From JAVBNT01 sp031551355 (lineage in GTDB: Bacteria; Vulcanimicrobiota; CADAWZ01), in the NCBI GenBank assembly GCA_031551355.1, contig JAVBNT010000028.1, positions 1 through 26,371 on the forward strand: a DNA stretch of 26,371 nucleotides, read 5' to 3'. The notes under the pieces were generated by a model. That model made no database searches. It was not told where the DNA came from and was given only the letters and a program-made list of their open reading frames with translations. The position numbers and the translations under genes are program-made. The first letter of the stretch is position 1. Every line of letters starts with the position of its first letter. Shown here piece by piece: positions 1 through 7,617 of this stretch.

Positions 1-229
1 GTAGTAACCAAAAGACATTTTGCAATACTCCGCTTTTTGCCCAACGAGCAAGGCGGGTGTATATAGTGTGCCAATTTCCATATTCTTTTGGCAGAGCTCG
101 CCACTTGCATCCATTATTGAGAACATAAATACAGGCATTGAACACTTGTAAGTTGCTGATATCAGCCGGCTTCCTATGCTTTGGAAAACAGCTTGATATC
201 TGAGCATATTGGGTTTCGTTAATTTCCAT
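1..229 (-). CDS. IS5-family transposase, N-terminal fragment
   Basis: Reading the minus strand from ATG at 229 gives 76 codons open to the window edge. The protein contains CKWRALPKEYGNW followed by TIYTRLARWAKSGV, the signature of the DUF4096-type N-terminal DNA-binding region of IS5-family transposases. The catalytic DDE domain would lie beyond the window start. Nothing visible is broken: the frame is intact over the whole fragment. There is no strong Shine-Dalgarno before the ATG, which is usual for transposases. It is truncated by the window, not demonstrably by mutation. Confidence 0.85.
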   Translation of the reverse strand, partial: MEINETQYAQISSCFPKHRKPADISNLQVFNACIYVLNNGCKWRALPKEYGNWHTIYTRLARWAKSGVLQNVFWLL

Positions 230-270
230 ATGAGCAGTATAGCATATTTCTATTTATGTTAACAGGCCCT
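1..270 (-). mobile_element. IS5-family insertion sequence, 5' end only (cut by window start)
   Basis: The stretch holds the N-terminal part of an IS5-type transposase on the minus strand. Beyond its start codon lies a short non-coding leader ending, on the minus strand, in GGGCCTGTTAACA (positions 258-270). That resembles the GGGTCTGTTGACA-like termini common in the IS5/IS1031/ISL2 groups, so I place the element end near 270, next to a CTAG/TAG that could be part of the target site. The other end lies outside the window, so neither the inverted-repeat pair nor a target duplication can be confirmed. Family assignment is firm from the protein; the exact boundary is inference. Confidence 0.75.
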
Positions 271-292
271 AGCTTATGCCGGATTAAGATAT

Positions 293-324
293 AAATGGGC
301 CGCCGCTAGCACGACAGCCCATTT
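293..324. terminator. Possible bidirectional hairpin terminator
   Basis: AAATGGGC (293-300) pairs perfectly with GCCCATTT (317-324), an 8-bp stem with a 16-nt loop. T-rich sequence follows on the plus strand, and a short TTATAT follows on the minus strand. It sits downstream of the small gene at 363-731 and outside the IS end, so it could end transcription of that gene. The long loop and weak U-tract make this tentative. Confidence 0.4.
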
Positions 325-362
325 TATTATTAACTTATAGTTTATTACAGTCTTAAAATTTT

Positions 363-731
363 CTAAGGCTTGAAAGCATCGACCATACCGGAAACAAGCT
401 TATAGGCCCCGATGCCGACTCCGGCCACCCCTCCGACTATTCCTGCAATAACCCCTCCGGCAACTGCATGCCCGGCCGCAGCTCCTATTAACGCTCCTAC
501 ACCTACTGCCGCGGCTACTGTCCCCGCTACGGGAATAAGCACTGCCGCTCCCAGGGCGGCTGTAACTAATGCTCCGTAAAAGTTATCTTTGCCGGAGCCT
601 TTCTCATCTTTAATAAAACTATCTTTTTGTGCATTTTCGTTGTTATTATTTTTTATATCATTTTTTGAAGAATTTTTGCCGGGTATGTTGTTTTGAGGTG
701 TTATTTGATTTTGGTTTATTCCGCCTATCAT
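363..731 (-). CDS. Small Gly/Ala-rich glycine-zipper protein (paralogue 1 of 3)
   Basis: I do not recognise a named family. The 122 residues split into a hydrophilic, Asn/Lys-rich N-terminus (about 1-50) and a long Gly/Ala/Val stretch (about 52-112) full of GxxxG/GxxxA spacings, ending in IGAYKLVSGMVDAF. There is no N-terminal signal peptide. The Gly-rich segment could form one or two membrane helices packed through glycine zippers. AAGGAG lies 9 nt before the ATG, and a good promoter candidate lies upstream at 765-794, so it is probably monocistronic. Two similarly built proteins, both ending in a GLY(K/N) motif, lie at 6509-6991 and 7027-7461. Bacteriocin-like, holin-like or secreted pore-forming roles are all conceivable; none is shown. 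Confidence 0.7.
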   Translation of the reverse strand: MIGGINQNQITPQNNIPGKNSSKNDIKNNNNENAQKDSFIKDEKGSGKDNFYGALVTAALGAAVLIPVAGTVAAAVGVGALIGAAAGHAVAGGVIAGIVGGVAGVGIGAYKLVSGMVDAFKP

Positions 732-764
732 TATTTAGAATCTCCTTAAAACATTATATAGTAT

Positions 765-794
765 ATCATAGTTTAAATTACATAACTTAGTCAA
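765..794 (-). promoter_or_regulatory. Sigma-70-type promoter for the glycine-zipper gene at 363-731
   Basis: On the minus strand, TTGACT (789-794) and TATGAT (765-770) are separated by 18 nt, five of six matches to each consensus hexamer. Transcription would start near 758, about 27 nt before the ATG at 731, leaving room for the AAGGAG ribosome site. Judged by eye only. Confidence 0.5.
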
Positions 795-1001
795 GTCCAT
801 TGTGTAAACATTTTCAAAAGACAAAATGTGAACTAACTTCTGCGCTATCGCTATCTCGCTTAGAACATGCATTTAATGGAGCTTCTCAGGGTATTTTAAT
901 TCTTAAGTTAAGAGAAACATTTTCATCGTTATTAAAAAGGGGAATTCTGTTTCCTTCTTAACGAGACAGCACCTTCGCCTATTTTGCCGTTTATAATAAT
1001 T

Positions 1002-2048
1002 CTATTGCCGTTTTTTCAGAACGCTGATATAATCCGATTGCATGCACCGTTGTATTAGTATAAATGAGAGAGGTTTGCAGATTATTGTCGCATATACAGT
1101 GATAAAGATGGAGTATTGAAAGAAATTCAGGACGGTTTTACCGAAAAGCATCATCACGGCAGGCAGCGCCAGTGCAGAAAAGATCATTAAACAGATACAG
1201 ACTAAAATTGTCAGAGGGACTTTGCCGACCGGCATCCAGGTAAAGCGTCTGTCCGTTGGCGCGGCATTCCGTGTCTCCAGGGGAATTGATGCTATAATGG
1301 TCTCATCCATTGCCGTAACTATGCCTTTGGTAACGAGAATCCCGGCAATGAGTCCGAATGCAAGTCCGGTTATGGGAATTCCTTCCACTGTGGTGGGAAA
1401 GATGAGTACAGAACCGTCGGGCCTGGTAATCACACCACCCAGAATTGAGCCGATAATGAGGTTTGTTACAATATTGGCAGTGACGCTGCCGTAAATTTCT
1501 TTGAATAAACTGATTGACGGCCAGGGATTTTTTACGGTGCTGCCGGTTGAGCTGCCGCCTGTTTCGGTGTGGCCATTATTTTGGGCGTTTGCCCAGTCGG
1601 GCTGCACATAGCGGAAAATGCAGAATTCAACAATTTTTATACTCAATACCGTGCTGTAAATTAGTTTGTATATTGCCCATGGCAAAAAGGACATTTTGTC
1701 GATCCCAAAAAACAGCAGGATTACCGCGTTTATGCCGGTTGTAACCGCTGCAAATGCCGTAGCGTAAATGATTACCAGCAAAATCGGATTTTGCGGCAAA
1801 CGTTGAATAAATTTACTTTCGGGAAAACTTACCGGCATTGCTCCCAGTTTTCTCATTTTCAGTAACCTGCCGTATACGATACACATGTTGATTATGGTCG
1901 TGATTACCGCGCAAAACAATGAATCCCACATCGCGCCGGCATAGGAGATACCGCCCGGCCAGTTAAACAGCAAGAGCGCGCAGATGTTGATTGCCAGCGT
2001 GATCAATACCGCTTTAGCATTATCGATATAGGGCAGCCTAGGTTTCAT
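1002..2048 (-). CDS. Polytopic membrane protein of unknown function
   Basis: 348 residues with about eight hydrophobic segments (roughly 12-30, 40-62, 88-113, 120-142, 190-210, 218-245, 275-303 and 310-335). A Gly/Ser/Thr-rich hydrophilic loop sits near 155-175. The N-terminus begins MKPRLPYIDNAKAVLI, and a second conserved-looking stretch, FCIFRYVQPDW, precedes the loop. I do not recognise a transporter or enzyme signature. GGAAAGGA lies about 8 nt before the ATG. It is followed on the same strand, after 48 nt, by the phosphotransferase gene upstream of it in transcription order, so the two could be cotranscribed. No charged residues arranged like a known channel or transporter stand out. 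Confidence 0.75.
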   Translation of the reverse strand: MKPRLPYIDNAKAVLITLAINICALLLFNWPGGISYAGAMWDSLFCAVITTIINMCIVYGRLLKMRKLGAMPVSFPESKFIQRLPQNPILLVIIYATAFAAVTTGINAVILLFFGIDKMSFLPWAIYKLIYSTVLSIKIVEFCIFRYVQPDWANAQNNGHTETGGSSTGSTVKNPWPSISLFKEIYGSVTANIVTNLIIGSILGGVITRPDGSVLIFPTTVEGIPITGLAFGLIAGILVTKGIVTAMDETIIASIPLETRNAAPTDRRFTWMPVGKVPLTILVCICLMIFSALALPAVMMLFGKTVLNFFQYSIFITVYATIICKPLSFILIQRCMQSDYISVLKKRQ

Positions 2049-2096
2049 TTTTATTCCTTTCCGTAATTGTTATTTAGTATAACGATGGATTTTTAA

Positions 2097-2852
2097 TTAT
2101 TCGGCTTCAGGCAGAAACTGTTCAATGATTGGCGTAAAATGTTCGGGGACCTGTCCGAGCATTGTTCCGGCATACACCGTAAGCCACTTATGTATACTTT
2201 CCCTGGAAAGTCCCGATTTGCGGCAATAACGGTCCAGATAAGCTTCGGCAATGCCTTCATGAACAAGTCTGTAGGACATGTAACTGCAGGCTGCGTCAGC
2301 CTCCGGCGCCCCCCTGCTGATTTGAAGCAAATCAATAATTGTATAATTTTTGCCGTCAAAAAAAACATTACCGGAATGGAAATCACAGTGGCACAGGGCA
2401 TTGCCTTCCGGCAGTGTGTGAAGGATGTCCCTAAGTTTTTTCTTAAGTCCGGGGGAAAGCTTTGTATTGCGCTCAAGATCATCACGGAAACGCTGTTTGA
2501 GCTCCGGCGCCCAGGCAGCCTGATCATATTTTTGCAAGCGGCATTGAAGGTCTACAAGTATATCAAGTATTTCTTCAAATTTTTCAGGATTGCCAAGTTC
2601 CGACATAACTTTTCCTTTTACCCGCTCCATACGCAGGGCATAGCGGCCTTTGGTCAGCAGAACCTCATAGATTTTGGGTGAGGGGAAGTTCACGCGTTCC
2701 AGATTGGCCATAATGTAGGCCTCACTGAAAACGTTTTCTTTGGGATACCCTTCCTTATAAAGCTTCACCGCTACATCGCCCTTTGCATAAACCGTGGCCT
2801 GCGCTCCCTCGCCGACGATTTCTCCGAACATTTCCTCAAAATAGCTTTCCAT
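2097..2852 (-). CDS. APH/choline-kinase-like phosphotransferase
   Basis: 251 residues with the protein-kinase-like fold of the APH (aminoglycoside phosphotransferase/choline kinase) superfamily. A glycine-rich loop GEGAQATVY lies at 14-22, the ATP-binding lysine is K30 (VAVKLY), the catalytic loop is H155-C-D157-F-H159-S-G-N162, and the metal-binding aspartate is D174 (IIDL). Such enzymes phosphorylate small hydroxyl compounds; the substrate cannot be read from sequence, and it need not be an antibiotic. I chose the ATG at 2852 because GGGAGGAAT lies 8-9 nt upstream. A start 24 codons earlier has no such site and would fall at the predicted transcription start. It lies 48 nt upstream of the membrane protein gene in the same direction. 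Confidence 0.82.
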   Translation of the reverse strand: MESYFEEMFGEIVGEGAQATVYAKGDVAVKLYKEGYPKENVFSEAYIMANLERVNFPSPKIYEVLLTKGRYALRMERVKGKVMSELGNPEKFEEILDILVDLQCRLQKYDQAAWAPELKQRFRDDLERNTKLSPGLKKKLRDILHTLPEGNALCHCDFHSGNVFFDGKNYTIIDLLQISRGAPEADAACSYMSYRLVHEGIAEAYLDRYCRKSGLSRESIHKWLTVYAGTMLGQVPEHFTPIIEQFLPEAE

Positions 2853-2932
2853 ATGCTGTATTCCTCCCGCAATAATATCACAGTAAATAATATTATTTTT
2901 GATGCCGGGAGCAGTAACCTGCAATCTTGTTA

Positions 2933-2961
2933 ATTTTATGCGAATATTATTTTTAAATCAA
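2933..2961 (-). promoter_or_regulatory. Candidate promoter of the phosphotransferase gene
   Basis: On the minus strand TTGATT (2956-2961) is followed after exactly 17 nt by TAAAAT (2933-2938). The predicted start near 2926 gives a leader of about 70 nt and supports translation from the ATG at 2852. The region is AT-rich, so a chance match is possible. Confidence 0.4.
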
Positions 2962-3041
2962 AAATATTGTTGCTCAAATGACAAAATAAATGGTTTAACA
3001 ATAATTATCTTCAAATTCGTTTTCTGCGTTAATACTGATTA

Positions 3042-3494
3042 TCACTTCACTTTTTCATACCGTATCATGGTGGCGCCCATTTCAGGTATCCAGGTTTGTC
3101 CGATAATTTGCCAGCCATGTTTCGCATAAAAACGTGCCGCAGCAATGTTTTCCTTAAAAGTCTGCAAACAGATGCGCTCATACCTGCTGAACATTTCTGC
3201 TTCAATGTATGATAATAATGCTTCACCATACCCGGAATTCTGAAAAGGAACGTCAACCATAATCAGATGCAGTAAATTTTCTTTTGTAATGGAGAAGGCG
3301 ATTGTCTTATTACCTTTTTCGAGCAAAATACAACTGCCGATTCCTTCCTCAATCTCTTTGTCCGACATACCGCTTTCAATAAAAAAGGATGTAGCATCAA
3401 TACCCAAATATGGTGTGTAGTTATGGCGAATAACATCTCTTGCTAGCCGTTTTATTTCGGTCATATCCTGCGGGAATGCTTTTCTAATTTGCAT
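3042..3494 (-). CDS. GNAT-family N-acetyltransferase
   Basis: 150 residues forming one GNAT domain: an N-terminal MQIRKAFPQDMTEIKRLA strand-helix typical of the family, a central strand LLHLIMVDVPF, the acetyl-CoA pyrophosphate loop QNSGYGEALL (a variant of Q/RxxGxG/A), and the C-terminal NIAAARFYAKHGW motif. It should transfer an acetyl group from acetyl-CoA to an unknown amine. I prefer the ATG at 3494, which is preceded by GGAG and opens the domain exactly; an upstream in-frame ATG at 3551 adds 19 residues of non-family sequence with no good ribosome site. It is not obviously tied to its neighbours: a 123-bp palindrome separates it from the dehydrogenase gene. Confidence 0.83.
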   Translation of the reverse strand: MQIRKAFPQDMTEIKRLARDVIRHNYTPYLGIDATSFFIESGMSDKEIEEGIGSCILLEKGNKTIAFSITKENLLHLIMVDVPFQNSGYGEALLSYIEAEMFSRYERICLQTFKENIAAARFYAKHGWQIIGQTWIPEMGATMIRYEKVK

Positions 3495-3616
3495 GCCGTT
3501 TTTCTCCATGGTAAATATTGGCCTTATGATGTTAAGGCGTACAGAAGACATTTTGACAATCTGTTTTTTCTGAGAAAAAATATAATATCTAAAATACTAT
3601 TCAAAGAAAAATAACT

Positions 3617-3739
3617 TAGCCGCTCAATTGTGTTCGTAGTCTAAGGCAAAACAGACTTCGACGAGTGAGACGTAGTGAACTACGTCGGAATGAGCGAATA
3701 TCTGTTTTGACGACGAATACGGGCACAATTCAGCGGCTA
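3617..3739. repeat. 123-bp imperfect palindromic element overlapping the dehydrogenase stop codon
   Basis: The outer arms TAGCCGCT (3617-3624) and AGCGGCTA (3732-3739) are fully complementary, followed inward by AATTGTG/CACAATT (3626-3632 with 3724-3730), AAAACAGA/TCTGTTTT (3648-3655 with 3701-3708), and a central 8-bp hairpin GACGTAGT/ACTACGTC (3669-3676 with 3679-3686) around a 2-nt loop. The intervening parts pair partly. The right arm covers the last codons and the TGA stop of the xanthine dehydrogenase. It has no coding capacity. The architecture resembles the palindrome at 26219-26344, so it may be a dispersed, MITE-like or REP-like family. Confidence 0.75.
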
Positions 3740-6285
3740 TTATAGTAAGTGGAGCGCAGGGGTAAAGTATTCCTAAACCTGCCGTCAAGCCGGTAATATG
3801 CATGCGCGGCGGCAGGGACGGCGGGGATCAGGCAAAGTTCTCCAACACCTTTGGCTCCGTAGGCATATGGAAACAGCCGCTCCTCAGGTATTCTGGCAAT
3901 AATAATTTCAATGTCAGGTATGTCGGTTGAGCGCAGCAACCCCAATGTTGCGAATTTTGTTTTTGGATAACCGCCCTCGGTTATGAAATTCTCCGTCAGT
4001 GCGAAACCAAGTCCCATTGTCACTCCGCCTTCGATCTGACCTTCAAGGGCGGGCATATTCACAGGGGTGCCGACGTCATATGAAGCTACCACTTTTTCCA
4101 CTTTTCCTTTTTCATCAAGCATTACAACCTGGGTAGCATAACTGTAGGCTACATGGCTTACAGGGTAATCTTTTTCCGCTCCCATAGGATCTGTATAGGC
4201 TGAGTATTCTTCATAGAACTCCATTCCTTCCAGTTCCGGGAGTGATTTTGTTTTTAGTGCTTCCGCCAATTTTTTTGCCGCCCGTACCGTTGCTTCTCCG
4301 GTAACGACTGTTTGTCTTGATGAGGTACTGGTGCCGGAATCCGGGGTTCTCGAAGTGTCCGGAAGTTCGGCGATGAGCAGTGAAGGATGTAGTCCGGACG
4401 TTTCACATACCATTTGAATACACATAGTTGCCAGTCCCTGACCCATACATGCGGCTGAAGTTCTGATATGTATTTTCCCTTTTTCTACGGACAGTATACA
4501 CCGTCCGATATCTTCCATCCCGACGCCTTTGCCGCAGTTTTTGAACGCGCATGCAATTCCGGCTCTTGGGTGTGTGTGATAAATGTCTTTTACGGCTTCC
4601 AGTGTTTCTGTAAGCGCACAGTCTGGTGTAGCCTTTTGGCCGTTAGGCAGTGTCTGTCCCGGACGTATGGCATTTTTATATCTTATTTCCCAGGGTGAAA
4701 TTCCCGCTTTTTCGGCAAGCAGATTTAGATTGCTTTCAATGGCGAAACAGACCTGAGTAACTCCGAATCCACGGTAGGCCCCGGCAACAATATTGTTGGT
4801 GTATACCGCAAGACCGGTAATATCAATATTTTGATAGTTATAAGGTCCGGCTGCGTGCGTACAGGCTCTTTGCATTACCGGTCCGCCGAGAGAGGCATAA
4901 GCCCCCGTGTCGGCGATAATTACGGCTTTTAATGCTGTAAGCATGCCGTTTTCATCACATGCGGTTGTAAATTCCATTTCCATCGCATGCCGTTTGGGGT
5001 GACAATTGAGACTTTCCTGGCGTGAAAATTTGACTTTTACCGGCAGTTTTGTGTGCCAGGCCATCAGTGCTGCATGATGCTGGACACTCATGTCTTCTTT
5101 GCCTCCGAACCCGCCGCCGATCAGCGTTGACATAATATGTATTTTATCTGGTTTTATCCGCAGCATTGATGAAATTTCATGCTGCTCGTCATATATCGAC
5201 TGGGAGCCGGTGTAGAGGCTTAGACCGTCATCACCGTTGGGAAGGGCTATAGCACATTCCGGTTCCATAAAAGCATGGTCTCCGGCCGGAGTATAATATT
5301 TGCAGCTTACTGTATATTTAGAGTTACTAATAGCCTCTTCGGCATTTCCTCTTTGCAGATTTTCGCGGCTCATTATATTGCCGCCGGGATGAATTAAAGG
5401 CGCTTCTTCGTCAAGTGCGGCGGCAGTCGATGTAATGGGAGGCAGGGGAGTGTAGTCTATTTCAATTAAAGAAAGTAGCTCATCAAGAGTTTCTTTTTTT
5501 CTGCCGGCAACAAGGGCGATCGCGTCTCCAATGTACCTTGTTTCACTGCCTTCGGGAATCATCACATCCCAATCCTGTATTACATGGCCTATTTTATTGT
5601 TGGGAACGTCTTTTGCCGTAAGTATTTTTACGCAATCAGGGTGGTTTTCGGCTTTTGCTTTATTTATTTTGTTAAATACCGCCCGCGGATATTGTGAGCG
5701 CAATGCTTTTGCATAAATCATATTATCAAAAACAAGATCGTCACAATAAATTCCGCTGCCCAAAACCTTTTCTTTGGCATCAATGCGTTCGAAGTTGCCC
5801 GACAGTTTTGCGCTGCTGCAAGCGGTTATGTTTCCGCCTTCTCTGAAGATTTTTGCGGCATTGAGTATTGCCTTTTCTATTTTTATATAACCGGTGCAGC
5901 GGCAGATATTGCCTTTGATGGCCTGTTTTATGTCCTGACGGTCCGGTTGCGGGTTGGAATCGAGCAGTGCTTTTGCCGACATTATCATTCCCGGTATACA
6001 GAAGCCGCACTGTACGGCGCCTGCTTTGGCAAAGCTGTCGGCGTAAACATGTTTTTCGTGTTCGCTTAGTCCCTCTGCCGTTATTATATTTTTACCCTCA
6101 AGCTGTGACAGTTTGCGTGTACACGCTTTTATGGCCTTGCCGTCGGCGATTACCATGCAAGTTCCGCATGCGCCCTCGCTGCAGCCATCCTTTACTGATG
6201 TAAACTTTAAATCGTCTCTAAGGAAACTCAGCAGCTTTTTATCTTTTGGACTCTCGGTTTTCTGTCCGTTTATATATAATATCAT
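3730..6285 (-). CDS. Xanthine dehydrogenase-type molybdenum hydroxylase, 2Fe-2S and Mo domains fused (selenium-dependent type)
   Basis: 851 residues. Residues 1-150 are the two 2Fe-2S domains: C35, C40, C43 and C55, then C93, C96, C128 and C130. Residues about 165-280 form the hammerhead domain, and the rest the molybdopterin-binding domain, with GGGFGGKE at 390-397, AYRGFG at 503-508, a GQG-type motif, and GAKGVGE at 810-816 whose glutamate is the expected catalytic base. This length and domain order match the family annotated as selenium-dependent xanthine dehydrogenase (Enterococcus faecalis type), which hydroxylates purines such as xanthine in the cytoplasm. No FAD subunit gene, selD or molybdenum-cofactor gene is visible nearby, so the electron acceptor is unknown. 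The start has only a weak GGA site. The C-terminal NSR and stop lie inside the palindromic element. Selenium dependence is inferred from family resemblance only. Confidence 0.9.
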   Translation of the reverse strand: MILYINGQKTESPKDKKLLSFLRDDLKFTSVKDGCSEGACGTCMVIADGKAIKACTRKLSQLEGKNIITAEGLSEHEKHVYADSFAKAGAVQCGFCIPGMIMSAKALLDSNPQPDRQDIKQAIKGNICRCTGYIKIEKAILNAAKIFREGGNITACSSAKLSGNFERIDAKEKVLGSGIYCDDLVFDNMIYAKALRSQYPRAVFNKINKAKAENHPDCVKILTAKDVPNNKIGHVIQDWDVMIPEGSETRYIGDAIALVAGRKKETLDELLSLIEIDYTPLPPITSTAAALDEEAPLIHPGGNIMSRENLQRGNAEEAISNSKYTVSCKYYTPAGDHAFMEPECAIALPNGDDGLSLYTGSQSIYDEQHEISSMLRIKPDKIHIMSTLIGGGFGGKEDMSVQHHAALMAWHTKLPVKVKFSRQESLNCHPKRHAMEMEFTTACDENGMLTALKAVIIADTGAYASLGGPVMQRACTHAAGPYNYQNIDITGLAVYTNNIVAGAYRGFGVTQVCFAIESNLNLLAEKAGISPWEIRYKNAIRPGQTLPNGQKATPDCALTETLEAVKDIYHTHPRAGIACAFKNCGKGVGMEDIGRCILSVEKGKIHIRTSAACMGQGLATMCIQMVCETSGLHPSLLIAELPDTSRTPDSGTSTSSRQTVVTGEATVRAAKKLAEALKTKSLPELEGMEFYEEYSAYTDPMGAEKDYPVSHVAYSYATQVVMLDEKGKVEKVVASYDVGTPVNMPALEGQIEGGVTMGLGFALTENFITEGGYPKTKFATLGLLRSTDIPDIEIIIARIPEERLFPYAYGAKGVGELCLIPAVPAAAHAYYRLDGRFRNTLPLRSTYYNSR

Positions 6286-6410
6286 TTTCCATATCGGTTT
6301 CTTTATTATTTTTCAGTCAGGATCTTATTCGGGATTTTTCCGTTATTCCTTTTACATTAGGGCTATCCGTAAGTTAGGTTTTTTGTTTCGAGGGATTGCA
6401 GACTTATAAT

Positions 6411-6456
6411 AAAAAAAGTCAATTGCTTTCGGTTAAACCATTCTCAATTGACTTTT
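6411..6456 (-). terminator. Intrinsic terminator of the two-gene glycine-zipper operon
   Basis: A perfect 12-bp stem, AAAAGTCAATTG (6414-6425) with CAATTGACTTTT (6445-6456), closes a 19-nt loop. On the minus strand the stem runs into seven T residues and then ATTATAA. It lies about 50 nt past the stop of the gene at 6509-6991 and before the xanthine dehydrogenase start, so it should separate the two units. Confidence 0.75.
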
Positions 6457-6508
6457 GTATCTTTTAGTTTTTATTCTGCCGATATTAATTTTTTATTCTG
6501 AAATCTCT

Positions 6509-6991
6509 CTAGCTTGACAGATTATTAAAAATTTTGTAAAGACCTACGGTCAGTGCTCCGGCCCCTGTAACCGCCGCCAAAGCGATGCCCAATGTCCCCG
6601 CTCCGGCAACTGTCGCCAGACCAAGACCGCCTATTCCGCCGACCGGAGCGCCGAAAGCTGTTGATGTCACGGCAAGCCCGGCATTATCCCAGATATTTTC
6701 GGCTGTTTCTTTTATTTTGTCCCAGGCAACGGAACCGAGTCCCAAGACTGTTTCTTTGATATATTTTGCCGGTGACAGTGAGGGCTCGGATATTAGATTG
6801 TCCTGTTTTTTTATGTTGTTTTCATTGTTCTTATCAGATTTTCCAGCAACAAATTCGTCTTTTATTTCCGTATTTTCCGGCTGCTTTTCTTTTTTTAGGG
6901 CTGCTTCAGCCTCGCGTCTCTCCGCCGTATGGAGCATCAGCATGTTATGCCTGGCTATAAGAGCAGGATCGTGATTGGTTATTCCGGCCAT
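6509..6991 (-). CDS. Small Gly/Ala-rich glycine-zipper protein (paralogue 2 of 3)
   Basis: 160 residues of unrecognised family. Residues 1-75 are hydrophilic and rich in Lys, Glu and Asn; 76-100 look amphipathic (KYIKETVLGLGSVAWDKI); 105-150 are a Gly/Ala/Val/Leu hydrophobic stretch with repeated GxxxG spacing, ending ALTVGLYKIFNNLSS. The tail matches the GVAVGLYN tail of the gene 35 nt upstream and the GVGIGAYK tail of the gene at 363-731. There is no signal peptide, so it is cytoplasmic, inserted without cleavage, or exported by a non-Sec route. GGAGGGA lies 9 nt before the ATG. It is the second gene of a short operon ended by the hairpin at 6411-6456. Confidence 0.72.
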   Translation of the reverse strand: MAGITNHDPALIARHNMLMLHTAERREAEAALKKEKQPENTEIKDEFVAGKSDKNNENNIKKQDNLISEPSLSPAKYIKETVLGLGSVAWDKIKETAENIWDNAGLAVTSTAFGAPVGGIGGLGLATVAGAGTLGIALAAVTGAGALTVGLYKIFNNLSS

Positions 6992-7026
6992 AATTTATAT
7001 CCCTCCGCTGTGCAATGTGTACTAAT

Positions 7027-7461
7027 CTAGGCCGTCATCGCGTTATAAAGACCTACTGCAACTCCCGCTCCGGCGACGAGTGCCGTTGCGACGCATCCTG
7101 CCGTTCCGGCTCCAAGTGCCGATGCCGCAAGGACTCCTGCCGTTCCGGTTAGTGCTCCTGCCGTTCCGGCAACCATTCCGGAGAATACTTTTCCGAAAAG
7201 GTTAAAAGCTCCGGAAACAATATTTCCGGCTATTTCCGGAAGATTTTCTCTGCACAGTCCCTGTGGTTTTGTCTGGGAGGATTTCGGATCAAAATTCATG
7301 CTGTATAATTCGGTTTCGGTGATATTCCCGGCTTTAAATTCATCAAGCCCTACGGGGAAATCGCTCTCGCTGTAATGATCTGTTTTTGAATTTTTTATTT
7401 CCTGATTGTTGGTATTAAAATTTCTTATACCTAAATTCATATTGGAACTAATATTATTCAT
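7027..7461 (-). CDS. Small Gly/Ala-rich glycine-zipper protein (paralogue 3 of 3)
   Basis: 144 residues from the ATG at 7461, chosen because AGGAG lies about 11 nt upstream; an in-frame ATG at 7500 adds a basic 13-residue leader without a better site. The N-terminal half is Asn/Ser/Glu-rich. From about residue 75 the chain alternates Gly, Ala and Val (FSGMVAGTAGALTGTAGVLA and onward), containing one Cys (C124 or so) and ending VAVGLYNAMTA. It has the same hydrophilic-head, glycine-zipper-tail layout as its two paralogues. It is the first gene of the operon, with a promoter at 7516-7544. Function unknown; a toxin or bacteriocin precursor, holin-like protein or secreted membrane-active protein would all fit. 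Confidence 0.72.
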   Translation of the reverse strand: MNNISSNMNLGIRNFNTNNQEIKNSKTDHYSESDFPVGLDEFKAGNITETELYSMNFDPKSSQTKPQGLCRENLPEIAGNIVSGAFNLFGKVFSGMVAGTAGALTGTAGVLAASALGAGTAGCVATALVAGAGVAVGLYNAMTA

Positions 7462-7515
7462 ATTGGTTTCACTCCTAATTTTTATCTTGCGGATTTTCAT
7501 AACTTTACAAAATAA

Positions 7516-7544
7516 ATTATAACATCCTGATTTTTTTGTGTCTA
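7516..7544 (-). promoter_or_regulatory. Sigma-70-type promoter of the glycine-zipper operon
   Basis: On the minus strand TAGACA (7539-7544) and TATAAT (7516-7521) are separated by exactly 17 nt: five of six and six of six matches to consensus. Transcription would start near 7509, giving a 48-nt leader before the ATG at 7461. It lies just past the mutS2 stop. Confidence 0.6.
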
Positions 7545-7617
7545 TTATATTTCATTAAAAAAATGTAAACATATTGCAATTTTGCGCTATCAACAGATAG
7601 GCGGTAAACAGAATAAT

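Noticed and set aside
795..1001. Non-coding stretch with a 7-bp hairpin (ACATTTT 808-814 with AAAATGT 823-829) and a short minus-strand ORF beginning near 871
   Set aside because: The hairpin is short and AT-rich, and the ORF overlaps the promoter and start of the small gene at 363-731, has no ribosome site and resembles nothing I know. It could be decayed IS sequence, but I cannot show it.
2139..2681. Long plus-strand frame opposite the phosphotransferase gene
   Set aside because: Antisense shadow: no family resemblance and no ribosome site, while the minus-strand frame has clear catalytic motifs.
2853..2924. Upstream extension of the phosphotransferase reading frame by 24 codons
   Set aside because: No ribosome site precedes it, it falls at the predicted transcription start, and the internal ATG has a strong GGGAGGA site and begins the conserved domain.
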